A stretch of 64,000 nucleotides of DNA from Pseudomonas sp. Root562 (GCF_001427125.1 NZ_LMGK01000012.1:55430-119429); one strand, 5' to 3'; positions 10,024 to 19,217 are shown, numbered from the stretch's first letter. Made by a program: numbers and translations. The notes: a model not told the origin generated them from the sequence alone.

Positions 10024-11451
10024 ATGCCCAACCGCCCGCCTCTCGATCCTGTCACCGCCCGCTGGGTGCCGTGGGTCGTCGCCATTGCCTTCTTCATGCA
10101 GTCCCTCGACGGGACGATCCTCAACACCGCCCTGCCAGCCATGGCCCGGGACCTGGCGGAAGATCCGCTGCGCATGCAAGGCGTGATCATTGCCTACATG
10201 CTGACGGTGGCCTTGCTGATTCCCGCCTCGGGCTGGATTGCCGACCGCTTCGGCACCCGGAAAATCTTCTTCAGCGCGATTCTGCTGTTCAGCCTCGGCT
10301 CGCTGCTCTGCGCATTGTCGACCAGCCTGACCCAGTTGATCGGCGCCCGGATCATCCAGGGCCTGGGCGGCGCTCTGATGCTGCCGGTCGGGCGGCTGGT
10401 GGTGCTGCGCGCTTACCCGCGTTCGGAACTGGTGCGGATCATGGGCTTCATCACCATTCCCGGCCTGCTCGGCCCGCTGATCGGCCCGACCATGGGCGGC
10501 TGGATGGTGCAGTTTTTGACCTGGCACTGGATCTTCCTGATCAACCTGCCGGTGGGCCTGATTGGTTGCTACGCCGTGTGGAAATTCATCCCTGACCTGC
10601 GCGGCTCCGAGCGTACGCGCTTCGATAGCCTGGGGTTCTTGCTGTTCGGTGCGGCGATGATCCTGATCACCATCGCCATGGAAGGTCTGGGCGAACTGCA
10701 CCTGCCGCACCTGCGGGTGATGTTGCTGTTGTTCGCCGGCATGGCGTGCCTGGCGGCGTATTGGCTGCGCGCCGGGCATATCGAGAATCCACTGTTTGCG
10801 CCATCGCTGTTCAAGACCCGGACCTTTGCCGTCGGTATCCTCGGCAACCTGTTCGCTCGCCTGGGTAGTGGCGCGCTGCCGTTCCTGGTGCCGTTGCTGC
10901 TGCAAGTGGCGTTGGGGTATTCGCCGTCCCAGGCCGGGATGAGCATGCTACCGCTGGCAGCGGCGGCAATGATCGCCAAGTGGGTGGCGCGGCCGCTGAT
11001 TGAACGTCTGGGCTACCGCATCGTGCTGACCGGCAACACCCTGGCACTGGGCATCATGTTGGCGAGCATGGGCCTGGTCAGCGAACAGACGCCTTATTGG
11101 CTGCTGCTGTGCCTGCTGGCGATCCTTGGCGCGATCAACTCTTTGCAGTTCACGGCGATGAACACCGTGACGTTGATCGACCTCGACGACGCCAGCGCCA
11201 GCAGCGGCAACAGTCTGCTATCGGTGGTCGCGCAATTGTCCCTGAGCCTGGGCGTGGCCTGTGCCGGTGCGTTGCTCGGCGGGTTCAGCGCGCAAATCGG
11301 AAAAGACGGCGTGGACACGGTTCTGGGCGCGTTCCAGCTCACATTCGTGACGGTGGGAATCATGGCCATGCTGGCGGCTACGATCTTCTCCCAACTCTCG
11401 AGAGAAGACGGACGGCGAGTCAAACGTCCGGAAGAACACATCGAGCCTTAG
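10024..11451 (+). CDS. MFS multidrug exporter, DHA2 family, MdtD-like
   Basis: Inner-membrane proton-driven drug exporter of the 14-helix DHA2 group. The 475-residue length fits MdtD (about 470). Helix 1 carries the DHA2 signature around MQSLDGTILNTALPAMARDL. Motif A (GWIADRFGTRK) follows at about residue 75, and helix 5 has the antiporter-type GLLGPLIGPTMGGWM. No two-component system or RND pump genes lie beside it, unlike the enterobacterial mdtABCD-baeSR cluster, so I leave the symbol blank. The substrate cannot be told from sequence. The gene appears monocistronic, with dbpA 57 bases downstream. Confidence 0.88.
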   Translation: MPNRPPLDPVTARWVPWVVAIAFFMQSLDGTILNTALPAMARDLAEDPLRMQGVIIAYMLTVALLIPASGWIADRFGTRKIFFSAILLFSLGSLLCALSTSLTQLIGARIIQGLGGALMLPVGRLVVLRAYPRSELVRIMGFITIPGLLGPLIGPTMGGWMVQFLTWHWIFLINLPVGLIGCYAVWKFIPDLRGSERTRFDSLGFLLFGAAMILITIAMEGLGELHLPHLRVMLLLFAGMACLAAYWLRAGHIENPLFAPSLFKTRTFAVGILGNLFARLGSGALPFLVPLLLQVALGYSPSQAGMSMLPLAAAAMIAKWVARPLIERLGYRIVLTGNTLALGIMLASMGLVSEQTPYWLLLCLLAILGAINSLQFTAMNTVTLIDLDDASASSGNSLLSVVAQLSLSLGVACAGALLGGFSAQIGKDGVDTVLGAFQLTFVTVGIMAMLAATIFSQLSREDGRRVKRPEEHIEP

Positions 11452-11508
11452 GGCTAAAGGCCATCGGACTGGTACACTGCGCGACATTTTGTTTTGCAGG
11501 CCAGTCCC

Positions 11509-12894
11509 GTGACCACCATCGCCACCGAATTTAATACTTTGCCGCTGTCCGCCGCCATGCTGGCTAACCTCGACTCCCTCGGTTATGCCCAGATGACGCC
11601 GATCCAGGCGCAAAGCTTGCCGGTGATCCTCAAGGGAATGGACCTGATCGCCCAGGCCAAGACCGGCAGCGGCAAAACCGCAGCCTTTGGTATCGGCCTG
11701 CTGAACCCGATCAATCCGCGCTACTTCGGCTGCCAGGCACTGATCCTGTGCCCGACCCGCGAGCTGGCCGACCAGGTCGCCAAGGAAATCCGTCGCCTGG
11801 CCCGTGCCGAAGACAACATCAAGGTCCTGACCTTGTGCGGCGGCGTGTCCCTCGGCCCGCAGATCGCTTCGCTGGAACACGGCGCGCACATCATCGTCGG
11901 CACGCCGGGGCGCATCCAGCAGCACCTGCGCAAGGGTTCGCTGGTCCTGCACGGCCTGAACACGCTGATTCTCGACGAAGCCGACCGCATGCTCGACATG
12001 GGTTTCTACGACTCCATCGAAGAAATCATCATGCAGGCCCCGGAGCGCCGCCAGACCCTGCTGTTCTCCGCCACGTACCCGGTGGGCATCAAGCAGCTGG
12101 CCTCGAAGTTCATGCGCAACCCGCAGCAAGTGAAAGCCGAGGCGTTCCACGACGACACGCAGATCGAGCAGCGCTTCTACGAAATCTCTCCGGAAGAGCG
12201 CATGAGCGCCGTGACCAAGGTCCTCGGCCACTTCCGCCCGGCGTCCTGCGTCGCGTTCTGCTTCACCAAACAGCAGGTTCAGGAAACCGTCGACCACCTG
12301 ACTGCCAAAGGCATTTCCGCGGTCGGCCTGCACGGCGACCTGGAACAGCGTGACCGCGATCAGGTGCTGGCCATGTTCGCCAACCGCAGCACCTCGGTAC
12401 TGGTGGCCACCGATGTCGCGGCCCGCGGCCTTGATATCGATTCCCTGGACATGGTGATCAACGTCGAGCTCGCCCGCGATTCGGAAATCCACATCCACCG
12501 CGTCGGCCGTACCGGTCGTGCCGGTGAGAAAGGCATCGCGATCAGCCTGGTCGCGCCGTCCGAAGCCCAGCGTGCGCAGGCGATCGAACAGTTGCAGAAA
12601 TCGCCGCTGACCTGGGATCAGGTGGACAACCTGACCAATCAGGGCGGCGGCCCACTGCTGCCGCAGATGAGCACCCTGTGCATCGGTGCTGGCCGCAAAG
12701 ACAAGGTTCGGCCAGGCGACATTCTCGGCGCACTGACCGGTGATGCCGGCATCCCGGGCGCGCAGGTTGGCAAGATCGCGATTTTTGACTTCCAGGCTTA
12801 CGTGGCCGTGGAACGCGGAATCGCCAAGCAGGCCTTGCAGCGCTTGAACGACGGCAAGATCAAAGGCCGCTCGCTGCGCGTGCGTATCCTGTGA
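11509..12894 (+). CDS. dbpA: DbpA: ATP-dependent 23S rRNA helicase
   Basis: DEAD-box helicase that acts in large-subunit assembly and is stimulated by hairpin 92 of 23S rRNA. The 461-residue product has the Q motif (TPIQAQ), motif I AKTGSGKT, DEAD ([12 protein letters not shown]), SAT (LFSATYP) and motif VI HRVGRTGRAG. The C-terminal ~75 residues form the DbpA RNA-binding domain (FDFQAYVAVERGIAKQALQRL). I chose the GTG at 11509 (MTTIATEFNTLPLS), the usual Pseudomonas start, over an in-frame upstream codon at 11494. It is followed within five bases by a composite repeat. Confidence 0.95.
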   Translation: MTTIATEFNTLPLSAAMLANLDSLGYAQMTPIQAQSLPVILKGMDLIAQAKTGSGKTAAFGIGLLNPINPRYFGCQALILCPTRELADQVAKEIRRLARAEDNIKVLTLCGGVSLGPQIASLEHGAHIIVGTPGRIQQHLRKGSLVLHGLNTLILDEADRMLDMGFYDSIEEIIMQAPERRQTLLFSATYPVGIKQLASKFMRNPQQVKAEAFHDDTQIEQRFYEISPEERMSAVTKVLGHFRPASCVAFCFTKQQVQETVDHLTAKGISAVGLHGDLEQRDRDQVLAMFANRSTSVLVATDVAARGLDIDSLDMVINVELARDSEIHIHRVGRTGRAGEKGIAISLVAPSEAQRAQAIEQLQKSPLTWDQVDNLTNQGGGPLLPQMSTLCIGAGRKDKVRPGDILGALTGDAGIPGAQVGKIAIFDFQAYVAVERGIAKQALQRLNDGKIKGRSLRVRIL

Positions 12895-12898
12895 CCCT

Positions 12899-13006
12899 GA
12901 TCATTCCCACGCTCCGCGTGGGAATGCATCCCGTGACGCTGCGCGTCACATGACGGCGGACGCAGAGCGTCCATGGCGGCATTCCCACGCAGAGCGTGGG
13001 AATGCT
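12899..13006. repeat. Composite palindromic repeat, copy 3 of the 107-bp family
   Basis: Outer palindromic arms match 6882-6988 and 9895-10001. The inner inverted repeats have drifted (GTGACGCTGCGCGTCAC and GGACGCAGAGCGTCC). It lies between the dbpA stop codon and the ribosome site of the next gene. The three copies start 3013 and 3004 bases apart. Confidence 0.88.
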
Positions 13007-13029
13007 CGAGAACAGTTGAGGACACCGTT

Positions 13030-14208
13030 TTGCGCTCTACCGAAGTCGTGATCATTGGCGCTGGCGCCGCAGGGTTGATGTGTGCGCTGACCGCCGCCGG
13101 GCGCGGGCGCAAGGTGTTGTTGCTTGACCATGCCAACAAGGCCGGCAAGAAAATCCTGATGTCGGGCGGTGGCCGCTGCAATTTCACCAACATGTACACC
13201 GAGCCGAGCAATTTCCTGTCGCAGAACGCGCATTTCTGCAAATCGGCGCTCGCCCGCTATACCCAATGGGATTTCATCGGCATGGTTGCCAAGCACGGCG
13301 TGCCATATCACGAAAAAAAACTCGGTCAGTTGTTCTGCGACAACAAGTCCAGCGACATCCTGCAAATGCTGCTCGACGAGTGCGATCAGGTTGGTGTCAG
13401 CCTGCACCTGGACACGTCGATCCAGAGCATCGAGAAACTCGAGAAGGGCTATTTGCTCGACACCACCCTCGGTCAGATGACGTGCGAATCGTTGGTGATC
13501 GCCACTGGCGGCCTGTCGATCCCAACCCTGGGCGCCACCGGTTTCGGCTACCAGGTGGCCAGGCAATTCGGTCACGAACTGCTGCCCACCCGCGCCGGCC
13601 TGGTCCCGTTCACCATCACCGATCAACTAAAGGAACTGTGCAGCGAACTGTCCGGTACCTCGGTGGATTGCCTGGTGAGCTGCAACGACCAAAGCTTTCG
13701 CGAGAACATTCTGTTCACTCACCGCGGCCTCAGTGGTCCGGCGATTTTGCAGATTTCTTCGTTCTGGGAATCCGGCGATACGGTCGAGATCAACCTGATG
13801 CCCGACCATGACGCAGCGCACTGGTTGCAACAGCAACAGGCCGAACGTCCCAACAGCGAGCTGAAAACCCTGCTCGGGGAAATCTTCACCAAGAAGATGG
13901 CCAACCTGTTGGCGGACAACTGGTTCGTCTCCAAACCGATGAAGCAGTACACCCACGCAGAAATCGCCGCCATCGCCGAAAAACTGGCGAGCTGGAAGGT
14001 CGTACCTGCCGGCACCGAAGGCTATCGCACCGCCGAAGTGACGCTCGGTGGCGTGAATACCAACGAAGTGTCGTCCAAGACCATGGAATCGCTGAAAAGC
14101 CCGGGCCTGTATTTCATTGGCGAAGTGCTGGACGTGACCGGGCATCTGGGCGGCTTCAACTTCCAGTGGGCGTGGGCTTCCGGCTACGCGGCCGCACAGT
14201 ACGTCTGA
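13030..14208 (+). CDS. HI0933/YhiN-family NAD(P)/FAD-dependent oxidoreductase
   Basis: Cytosolic flavoprotein of the HI0933-like family (BaiN/YhiN type), physiological substrate unknown. The 392-residue product has the N-terminal FAD motif GAGAAGLMCA and the family signature GKKILMSGGGRCNFTN. At the C-terminus GLYFIGEVLDVTGHLGGFNF contacts the flavin. I chose a TTG start at 13030 (MRSTEVVIIGAG): GAGGA lies seven bases upstream and no ATG or GTG begins near the Rossmann strand. The in-frame ATG at 12973 lies inside the upstream repeat and would add 19 implausible residues. Confidence 0.87.
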   Translation: MRSTEVVIIGAGAAGLMCALTAAGRGRKVLLLDHANKAGKKILMSGGGRCNFTNMYTEPSNFLSQNAHFCKSALARYTQWDFIGMVAKHGVPYHEKKLGQLFCDNKSSDILQMLLDECDQVGVSLHLDTSIQSIEKLEKGYLLDTTLGQMTCESLVIATGGLSIPTLGATGFGYQVARQFGHELLPTRAGLVPFTITDQLKELCSELSGTSVDCLVSCNDQSFRENILFTHRGLSGPAILQISSFWESGDTVEINLMPDHDAAHWLQQQQAERPNSELKTLLGEIFTKKMANLLADNWFVSKPMKQYTHAEIAAIAEKLASWKVVPAGTEGYRTAEVTLGGVNTNEVSSKTMESLKSPGLYFIGEVLDVTGHLGGFNFQWAWASGYAAAQYV

Positions 14209-14236
14209 CGACCGTCTTTCAAATGTGAAGCACCAT

Positions 14237-14332
14237 CCCTGTGGGAGCTGGCTTGCCAGCGATGAGGCCAGTACATCCGACATCTTTATTGACTGTCAGT
14301 CCGCTATCGCTGGCAAGCCAGCTCCCACAGGG
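14237..14332. repeat. REP-like inverted pair, GTGGGAGCTGGCTTGCCAGC family
   Basis: Two facing copies of the palindrome GTGGGAGCTGGCTTGCCAGC, each followed by GAT, surround about 50 bases between the HI0933-type gene and the yccS-like gene. The same family occurs at 16681-16772, 18241-18339, 26682-26775 and 57489-57573. Confidence 0.9.
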
Positions 14333-14472
14333 TTCTTTGTTGACTTTAAAGAATGCGCTCGGCGGAGGATCTCAAAGGAACAAATTTTGCTGCCCAATGT
14401 GATCGGCGCCATTGCGTCGGCGTCATTAGTGGCTCAATTTAGCGTCATTGCCTCGGAAGGCCTTCGCACTTC

Positions 14473-16656
14473 ATGTCATCGACTTCATTCCGTCAGTCTC
14501 TGCGTCGCCTTTGGGCGCTGGATAAATTCAGTTACAGCGTGCGGGTGTTCATCGCCCTGACCGGTACCATGGCGCTGTGTTGGTATCAGGATGAAATGGG
14601 GCTGCTGATCCCGTTGTTCCTCGGGATTATCGCCAGCGCCCTGGCTGAAACCGATGACAGTTGGCAGGGCCGTCTCAACGCCTTGGCGGTGACGCTGGTA
14701 TGTTTCGCCGTTGCCGCGCTGTCCGTCGAACTGCTCTTCCCCTACCCCTACCTCTTCATCATCGCCTTTGCGCTCGCCGCGTTCTGCCTGACCATGCTCG
14801 GCGCGCTGGGCGAACGCTATGGCGCGATTGCCTCGGCGACGCTGATCCTGTCGGTCTACACCATGATCGGCGTGGATCAGCGCGGTGGCGCGGTCACCGA
14901 TTTCTGGCACGAGCCACTGCTGTTGGTGGCCGGTGCGGCCTGGTACGGCGTGCTGTCGGTGTTGTGGCAGGCGTTGTTTTCCAACCAGCCAGTACAGCAG
15001 AGCCTGGCACGGTTGTTCCGCGAACTGGGCTTCTACCTGAAGCTGAAATCCTCGCTGTTCGAGCCGATCCGGCAGATGGACGTGGAAGCCCGTCGCCTGG
15101 AACTGGCGCAACAGAACGGTCGCGTGGTCGCCGCACTCAACGCCGCCAAGGAAATCATCCTGCACCGGGTCGGCAACGGTCGGCCGGGCTCGAAAGTCAG
15201 CCGTTACCTGAAGCTGTACTTCCTCGCCCAGGACATCCACGAACGCGCCAGTTCTTCGCACTACCCTTACAACGCCCTGGCCGATGCGTTTTTCCACAGT
15301 GACGTGCTGTTTCGCTGTCAGCGCCTGCTGCGCCAGCAAGGCAAGGCCTGCCGGGCTTTGGCCGAATCGATCCAGATGCGTCAGCCGTTCACCTATGACG
15401 CCAGTTTCGCCGAAGCGCTGAGCGACCTGCACGCCTCTCTCGAACATTTGCGCATCCAGAGCAACCCGGCGTGGCGCGGGTTGCTGCGCTCATTGCGGGC
15501 GTTGGCGGCGAACCTTGGCACCCTCGATCGTTTGTTGAGCGACGCCAGTAACCCCGACGCGCTGGCGGACGCCACGGACAGCAGCCTGCTCGACCGCTCG
15601 CCGCGCAACTTGAAGGATGTGTGGGTTCGATTGCGCACGCAGCTGACGCCGACTTCGCTGCTGTTCCGCCATGCCCTGCGCTTGCCCCTGGCCTTGAGCA
15701 TCGGCTACGCGATGGTGCATTTGATCCATCCGTCCCAGGGTTACTGGATCATCCTGACGACCCTGTTTGTTTGCCAGCCTAACTACGGCGCCACCCGCCG
15801 CAAGCTCGGCCAACGGATCATTGGTACCGCCATCGGCCTGACCCTGGCCTGGGCGCTGTTCGACCTGTTCCCGAACCCGCTGATCCAGTCCTGCTTCGCC
15901 ATCGCCGCCGGGATCGTGTTCTTTACCAACCGCACCACCCGCTACACCCTGGCGACAGCGGCGATCACCTTGATGATTCTGTTCTGCTTCAACCAAGTGG
16001 GCGACGGCTACGGACTGTTCCTGCCACGACTGTTCGACACCTTGCTGGGCAGTCTGATCGCCGGGCTGGCGGTGTTCCTGTTCCTGCCGGACTGGCAGGG
16101 TCGACGCCTGAACAAAGTGCTGGCCAACACCCTGACCTGCAACAGCATTTACCTGCGCCAGATCATGCAGCAATACGCCGCCGGCAAAAGCGACGACCTG
16201 GCTTATCGCCTGGCCCGGCGCAACGCGCACAACGCAGACGCAGCGCTGTCGACCACCCTGGCCAACATGCTGATGGAGCCTGGGCATTTTCGTAAGGAAG
16301 CGGATGTGGGTTTCCGTTTTCTGGTGTTGTCGCACACTTTGCTCAGTTATCTGTCTGGTCTGGGTGCGCACCGTGAAACCCAGTTACCGGCGGATGTGCG
16401 CGAACAACTGATCGAAGGCGCCGGTGTGAAACTGGCTGCCAGCATCGACGAAATCGCCCAGGGCCTGGCGAGCAAATCCGCCATTGCGATTCAGAGCGAT
16501 GAGGAAGAGGCGCTGGCCAATGAACTCGAACAGATGCCCGATGAAATCGATGAAGGCCAACGGCTGGTGCAGACGCAACTGGCATTGATCTGCCGGCAAC
16601 TGGGGCCGCTGCGTACGTTGGCGGCGCATTTGATCAAGGATACGAGCGAAGACTGA
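14473..16656 (+). CDS. yccS: YccS-like inner-membrane protein, FUSC superfamily
   Basis: Integral membrane protein of the YccS/YhfK family, related to aromatic acid exporter subunits; its transported compound is unknown. The 727-residue product has a duplicated layout. One block of about six hydrophobic helices lies near residues 20-160, with a large hydrophilic domain at about 165-385. A second helical block is at about 395-530 (GYWIILTTLFVCQPNYGATRRK marks its start), with a C-terminal soluble region. The length matches the family (about 720). The ATG at 14473 begins MSSTSFRQSLRRLWALDKFSYS, typical for the family. The 140 bases before it hold no clear gene. Confidence 0.88.
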   Translation: MSSTSFRQSLRRLWALDKFSYSVRVFIALTGTMALCWYQDEMGLLIPLFLGIIASALAETDDSWQGRLNALAVTLVCFAVAALSVELLFPYPYLFIIAFALAAFCLTMLGALGERYGAIASATLILSVYTMIGVDQRGGAVTDFWHEPLLLVAGAAWYGVLSVLWQALFSNQPVQQSLARLFRELGFYLKLKSSLFEPIRQMDVEARRLELAQQNGRVVAALNAAKEIILHRVGNGRPGSKVSRYLKLYFLAQDIHERASSSHYPYNALADAFFHSDVLFRCQRLLRQQGKACRALAESIQMRQPFTYDASFAEALSDLHASLEHLRIQSNPAWRGLLRSLRALAANLGTLDRLLSDASNPDALADATDSSLLDRSPRNLKDVWVRLRTQLTPTSLLFRHALRLPLALSIGYAMVHLIHPSQGYWIILTTLFVCQPNYGATRRKLGQRIIGTAIGLTLAWALFDLFPNPLIQSCFAIAAGIVFFTNRTTRYTLATAAITLMILFCFNQVGDGYGLFLPRLFDTLLGSLIAGLAVFLFLPDWQGRRLNKVLANTLTCNSIYLRQIMQQYAAGKSDDLAYRLARRNAHNADAALSTTLANMLMEPGHFRKEADVGFRFLVLSHTLLSYLSGLGAHRETQLPADVREQLIEGAGVKLAASIDEIAQGLASKSAIAIQSDEEEALANELEQMPDEIDEGQRLVQTQLALICRQLGPLRTLAAHLIKDTSED

Positions 16657-16680
16657 GATTTGCGGTGGCTAGTCGGGCCT

Positions 16681-16772
16681 GATCGCTGGCAAGCCAGCTC
16701 CCACAGGGAATTGAGTCAGGCACTGATCTGTGTAAACCATCAAACACTGTGGGAGCTGGCTTGCCAGCGATC
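16681..16772. repeat. REP-like inverted pair between convergent genes
   Basis: Two facing GATCGCTGGCAAGCCAGCTC-type palindromes lie between the stop codons of the yccS-like gene and the convergent solute-binding protein gene. The element fills most of that 132-base gap and could act as a transcript end. Confidence 0.9.
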
Positions 16773-16788
16773 AGGCCGCCAGCCCCAC

Positions 16789-17526
16789 CTACATCCCGTG
16801 CTGCCTGAGCAATCGCTCGTAACTCCCGTCCGCCTTCATCGCCGCAATCGCCCGATCGAAGCCTGCGACGATCTGTTCATTGCGTGGATTCTTCAGGCTG
16901 ACCAGGATGTGCAGGCCATTCTCGCTCAGTGGCTTGGGCAGAAACTCCACGGCGTTGCGCACTTTGACGGGCTCACGAGCCAAGTAGTACCGCGCGACGT
17001 ATTCGTCTTCCAGGGTCAGTTTGACCCTGTCGGCGGCAACCATTCGCACGGCCATCGCGAAACTGTGCACCGGGATCTTTTGCAGGGACTGGTCTTCGTC
17101 GAACGCTGGTGAATAGGCATAACCTCGCACCACGGCTATCGGATAGCTGTGCAGTTGCTGCAAATTGCTGTATTCGATGGGCGCATCTTTGCGCTTGAGA
17201 AAACGGATGCGATTGACCAGATACTCACCGGAAAACTTGCCCAGTTTCGTCCGCTCATCGGTGTACCAGGCATTGACCAGCACATCGTATCGGCCCTCGC
17301 TCACGCCCAGCAATGCGCGCGCCCAAGGCACCTGCTCGAATTCACTGGCATAACCAGCCCGCGCCAGTGCGGTGCTGACAATGTCGGTGGCCAACCCGCC
17401 GTTGACCAATGTTGCGTCGGTAAACGGCGGCCACGCATCAGCCACCAGCCGCAGCTTCTCTGCTGCCGCACTTTGCGTCAGCAACAGCAATCCGATCAAA
17501 GCAAAGGCTCGATGCAATCGCGGCAT
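16789..17526 (-). CDS. Orphan periplasmic solute-binding protein, SBP_bac_3 family
   Basis: Probable exported amino-acid-type binding protein with no transporter genes beside it. The 245-residue product has a signal peptide (LIGLLLLTQSAAA, cleaved before EKLRLV at about residue 23). The family fold follows, including WPPFTDATLVNGGLATDIVSTAL and a second-lobe strand YPIAVVRGYAYSP. It resembles the protein at 43628-44443 in its mature N-terminus (EKLR-V, PW-R). In Pseudomonas many such proteins stand alone, and ligand specificity cannot be assigned. It is divergent from the ElaA-like gene across 256 bases. Confidence 0.83.
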   Translation of the reverse strand: MPRLHRAFALIGLLLLTQSAAAEKLRLVADAWPPFTDATLVNGGLATDIVSTALARAGYASEFEQVPWARALLGVSEGRYDVLVNAWYTDERTKLGKFSGEYLVNRIRFLKRKDAPIEYSNLQQLHSYPIAVVRGYAYSPAFDEDQSLQKIPVHSFAMAVRMVAADRVKLTLEDEYVARYYLAREPVKVRNAVEFLPKPLSENGLHILVSLKNPRNEQIVAGFDRAIAAMKADGSYERLLRQHGM

Positions 17527-17782
17527 GCTAGAAAATCCTTAGCGGGCGGCTACCCGACGTGTTTTCAGCCAAAACCCAAGACCCGGTACCCGCACCAACA
17601 GGCACTAAAACGGTAGCTCATTCAAGCCACTGCGCATCGCTTGATCCCAGATTACACAAAGAAGACAACGCCGCGAAAAATGAATGATGGCATTTTGGTC
17701 TTTGTCACAGATTTCTCTGCCATAAAGACATCCATCGTCTGGACGCTTAGTATCGGGGGAGACGTTTTCAGGGAATCAGAAC

Positions 17783-18235
17783 ATGACAATCGATTGGGTC
17801 TGCAAACACCATAGCGATCTGGGCAAAGAACAGCTGTACGCCATTTTGCAGTTGCGCAGCGAAGTGTTCGTCGTTGAACAGAAGTGCATTTATCAAGATA
17901 TCGATGGCCAGGATCTGGAAGGTGATACCTGCCATGTGATGGCGTGGGACGGGGATCGACTGGTGGCGTACCTGCGCTTACTCGATCCTGAACTACAGGG
18001 CGGCGACGTGGTGATCGGACGCGTGATCATTGCGCCCCAGGCTCGCGGCACCGGGCTCGGCCATGGGCTGATGGCTCAGGCATTGAAACAGACGCAAAAA
18101 CGCTGGCCGGATATGCCGGTGTATCTCTCGGCGCAGGCGCATTTGCAGGGGTATTACGGGCGGTACGGATTTGTGGTGGCAGGAGAGGAGTATGTCGAGG
18201 ATGGCATTCCACATATCGGCATGCGTCGCTCCTGA
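17783..18235 (+). CDS. elaA: ElaA-like GNAT acetyltransferase
   Basis: Small cytosolic N-acetyltransferase of unknown acceptor. The 150-residue product has the acetyl-CoA pyrophosphate loop (VIIAPQARGTGLGHGLM, about residues 76-92) and the closing GYYGRYGFVVAGEEYVEDGIPHIGM that marks the ElaA group. The ATG at 17783 has AGGGAA upstream with an eight-base spacer. It appears monocistronic. REP-like sequence follows its stop codon within ten bases. Confidence 0.86.
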   Translation: MTIDWVCKHHSDLGKEQLYAILQLRSEVFVVEQKCIYQDIDGQDLEGDTCHVMAWDGDRLVAYLRLLDPELQGGDVVIGRVIIAPQARGTGLGHGLMAQALKQTQKRWPDMPVYLSAQAHLQGYYGRYGFVVAGEEYVEDGIPHIGMRRS

Positions 18236-18240
18236 GAGCC

Positions 18241-18339
18241 CTATCGCTGGCCAGCCAGCTCCCACAGTGATTGCCGGTGCATCGCAAATTTGCAGTCCGC
18301 CTCGGAACCTGTGCGAGCGGGCTTGCCCGCGATAGCGTC
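18241..18339. repeat. REP-like pair with two different palindromes
   Basis: The left member is a GATCGCTGGC-family half (CTATCGCTGGCCAGCCAGCTCCCACA). The right member is the variant GTGCGAGCGGGCTTGCCCGCGATAG, split here for length. The unequal arms suggest a hybrid or decaying element between convergent genes. Confidence 0.8.
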
Positions 18340-18357
18340 AGCACTGCAGCGAAAATC

Positions 18358-18657
18358 TCAGGGATACTCCAATACGTTTTTTATCTGCCGCAAATTTCGC
18401 TCGATCCACCCCCGATCAATCGCGCCCCAATCGCGAATCCGGTAACGGCCGGCATGATTGCGTGCGCCTTCTTCCTGCTCGAATTCGCAAACGATATCCA
18501 GGTCCGCCAGCGCTGCGATGGTGTCCTGCGCGGTGCGTCGGGGCATACCGGTGATATCGGTCAGCGCCGGAACACTGCTGGCCAGGCCGCTGTCGATCAG
18601 GTACGCCACGTACAAGCGGCGGTAGAAGCTGCTCTTGGTCTTGCTAACGTCCGTCAC
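18358..18657 (-). CDS. Small winged-helix protein coupled to the YgjP-like gene
   Basis: Predicted DNA-binding protein of 99 residues, role unknown. The sequence (RRLYVAYLIDSGL, then ALTDITGMPRRTAQDTIAAL) reads as a winged helix-turn-helix, with a recognition helix around residues 30-50 and a basic/aromatic C-terminus. I chose the GTG at 18657 because AAGGAG sits seven bases before it. An ATG at 18684, overlapping the previous stop codon as ATGA, is the alternative and would add nine residues. It lies directly downstream of the YgjP-like hydrolase gene in one unit. Confidence 0.75.
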   Translation of the reverse strand: MTDVSKTKSSFYRRLYVAYLIDSGLASSVPALTDITGMPRRTAQDTIAALADLDIVCEFEQEEGARNHAGRYRIRDWGAIDRGWIERNLRQIKNVLEYP

Positions 18658-18680
18658 GCTTGCTCCTTTTTGTAGATCTT

Positions 18681-19172
18681 TCATTGCATGTCGCGCCACG
18701 TCAGGTACACCCGCACATCGAACTCCACCTGGTGATACCCCGGTAGCATGTGTTCGCACAACTTGTAGAACGCCTTGTTGTGATCGGACTCTTTGAAATG
18801 CGCCAACTCGTGAACCACGATCATTTTCAGAAACTCCGAAGGCGCTTCCTTGAATAGCGAAGCGATGCGGATTTCCTTTTTCGCCTTGAGCTTGCCGCCT
18901 TGCACCCGGGAGATCGTAGTGTGCAGTCCGAGGGCACGATGCGTCAGGTCCAGCCGATTGTCGAACAACACCTTGTCGATGGCTGGAGCGTTGCGCAGGT
19001 ATTGCTGCTTGAGATCCAGTGCGTAGGTGTAAAGCGCCTTGTCGCTCTGCACACCGTGCGTGTCCGGATAACGTTTGCTCAGGTACTCGCCCAGGCGACC
19101 GTCGGCGATCAGTTGGCGCACCTGGTCCTGCAAGGAAGCGGGATACGCCTGGAGGTATTTCAAAGCAGTCAT
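18681..19172 (-). CDS. YgjP-like metal-dependent hydrolase, M48-type
   Basis: Probable zinc hydrolase of the YgjP/DUF45 group with unknown substrate. The 163-residue product has the zinc motif HELAHFKESDHNKAFY at about residues 121-136: HExxH plus the downstream HNKAF expected of the family. The N-terminal part lacks a signal peptide, so it should act in the cytosol. The stop codon overlaps a start codon of the winged-helix gene (ATGA). The ribosome site upstream is weak. Confidence 0.83.
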   Translation of the reverse strand: MTALKYLQAYPASLQDQVRQLIADGRLGEYLSKRYPDTHGVQSDKALYTYALDLKQQYLRNAPAIDKVLFDNRLDLTHRALGLHTTISRVQGGKLKAKKEIRIASLFKEAPSEFLKMIVVHELAHFKESDHNKAFYKLCEHMLPGYHQVEFDVRVYLTWRDMQ

Positions 19173-19217
19173 CGCAGCGGCAACACAGATCGTGAACAGG
19201 TCGCCAGTGTAGCGAAT

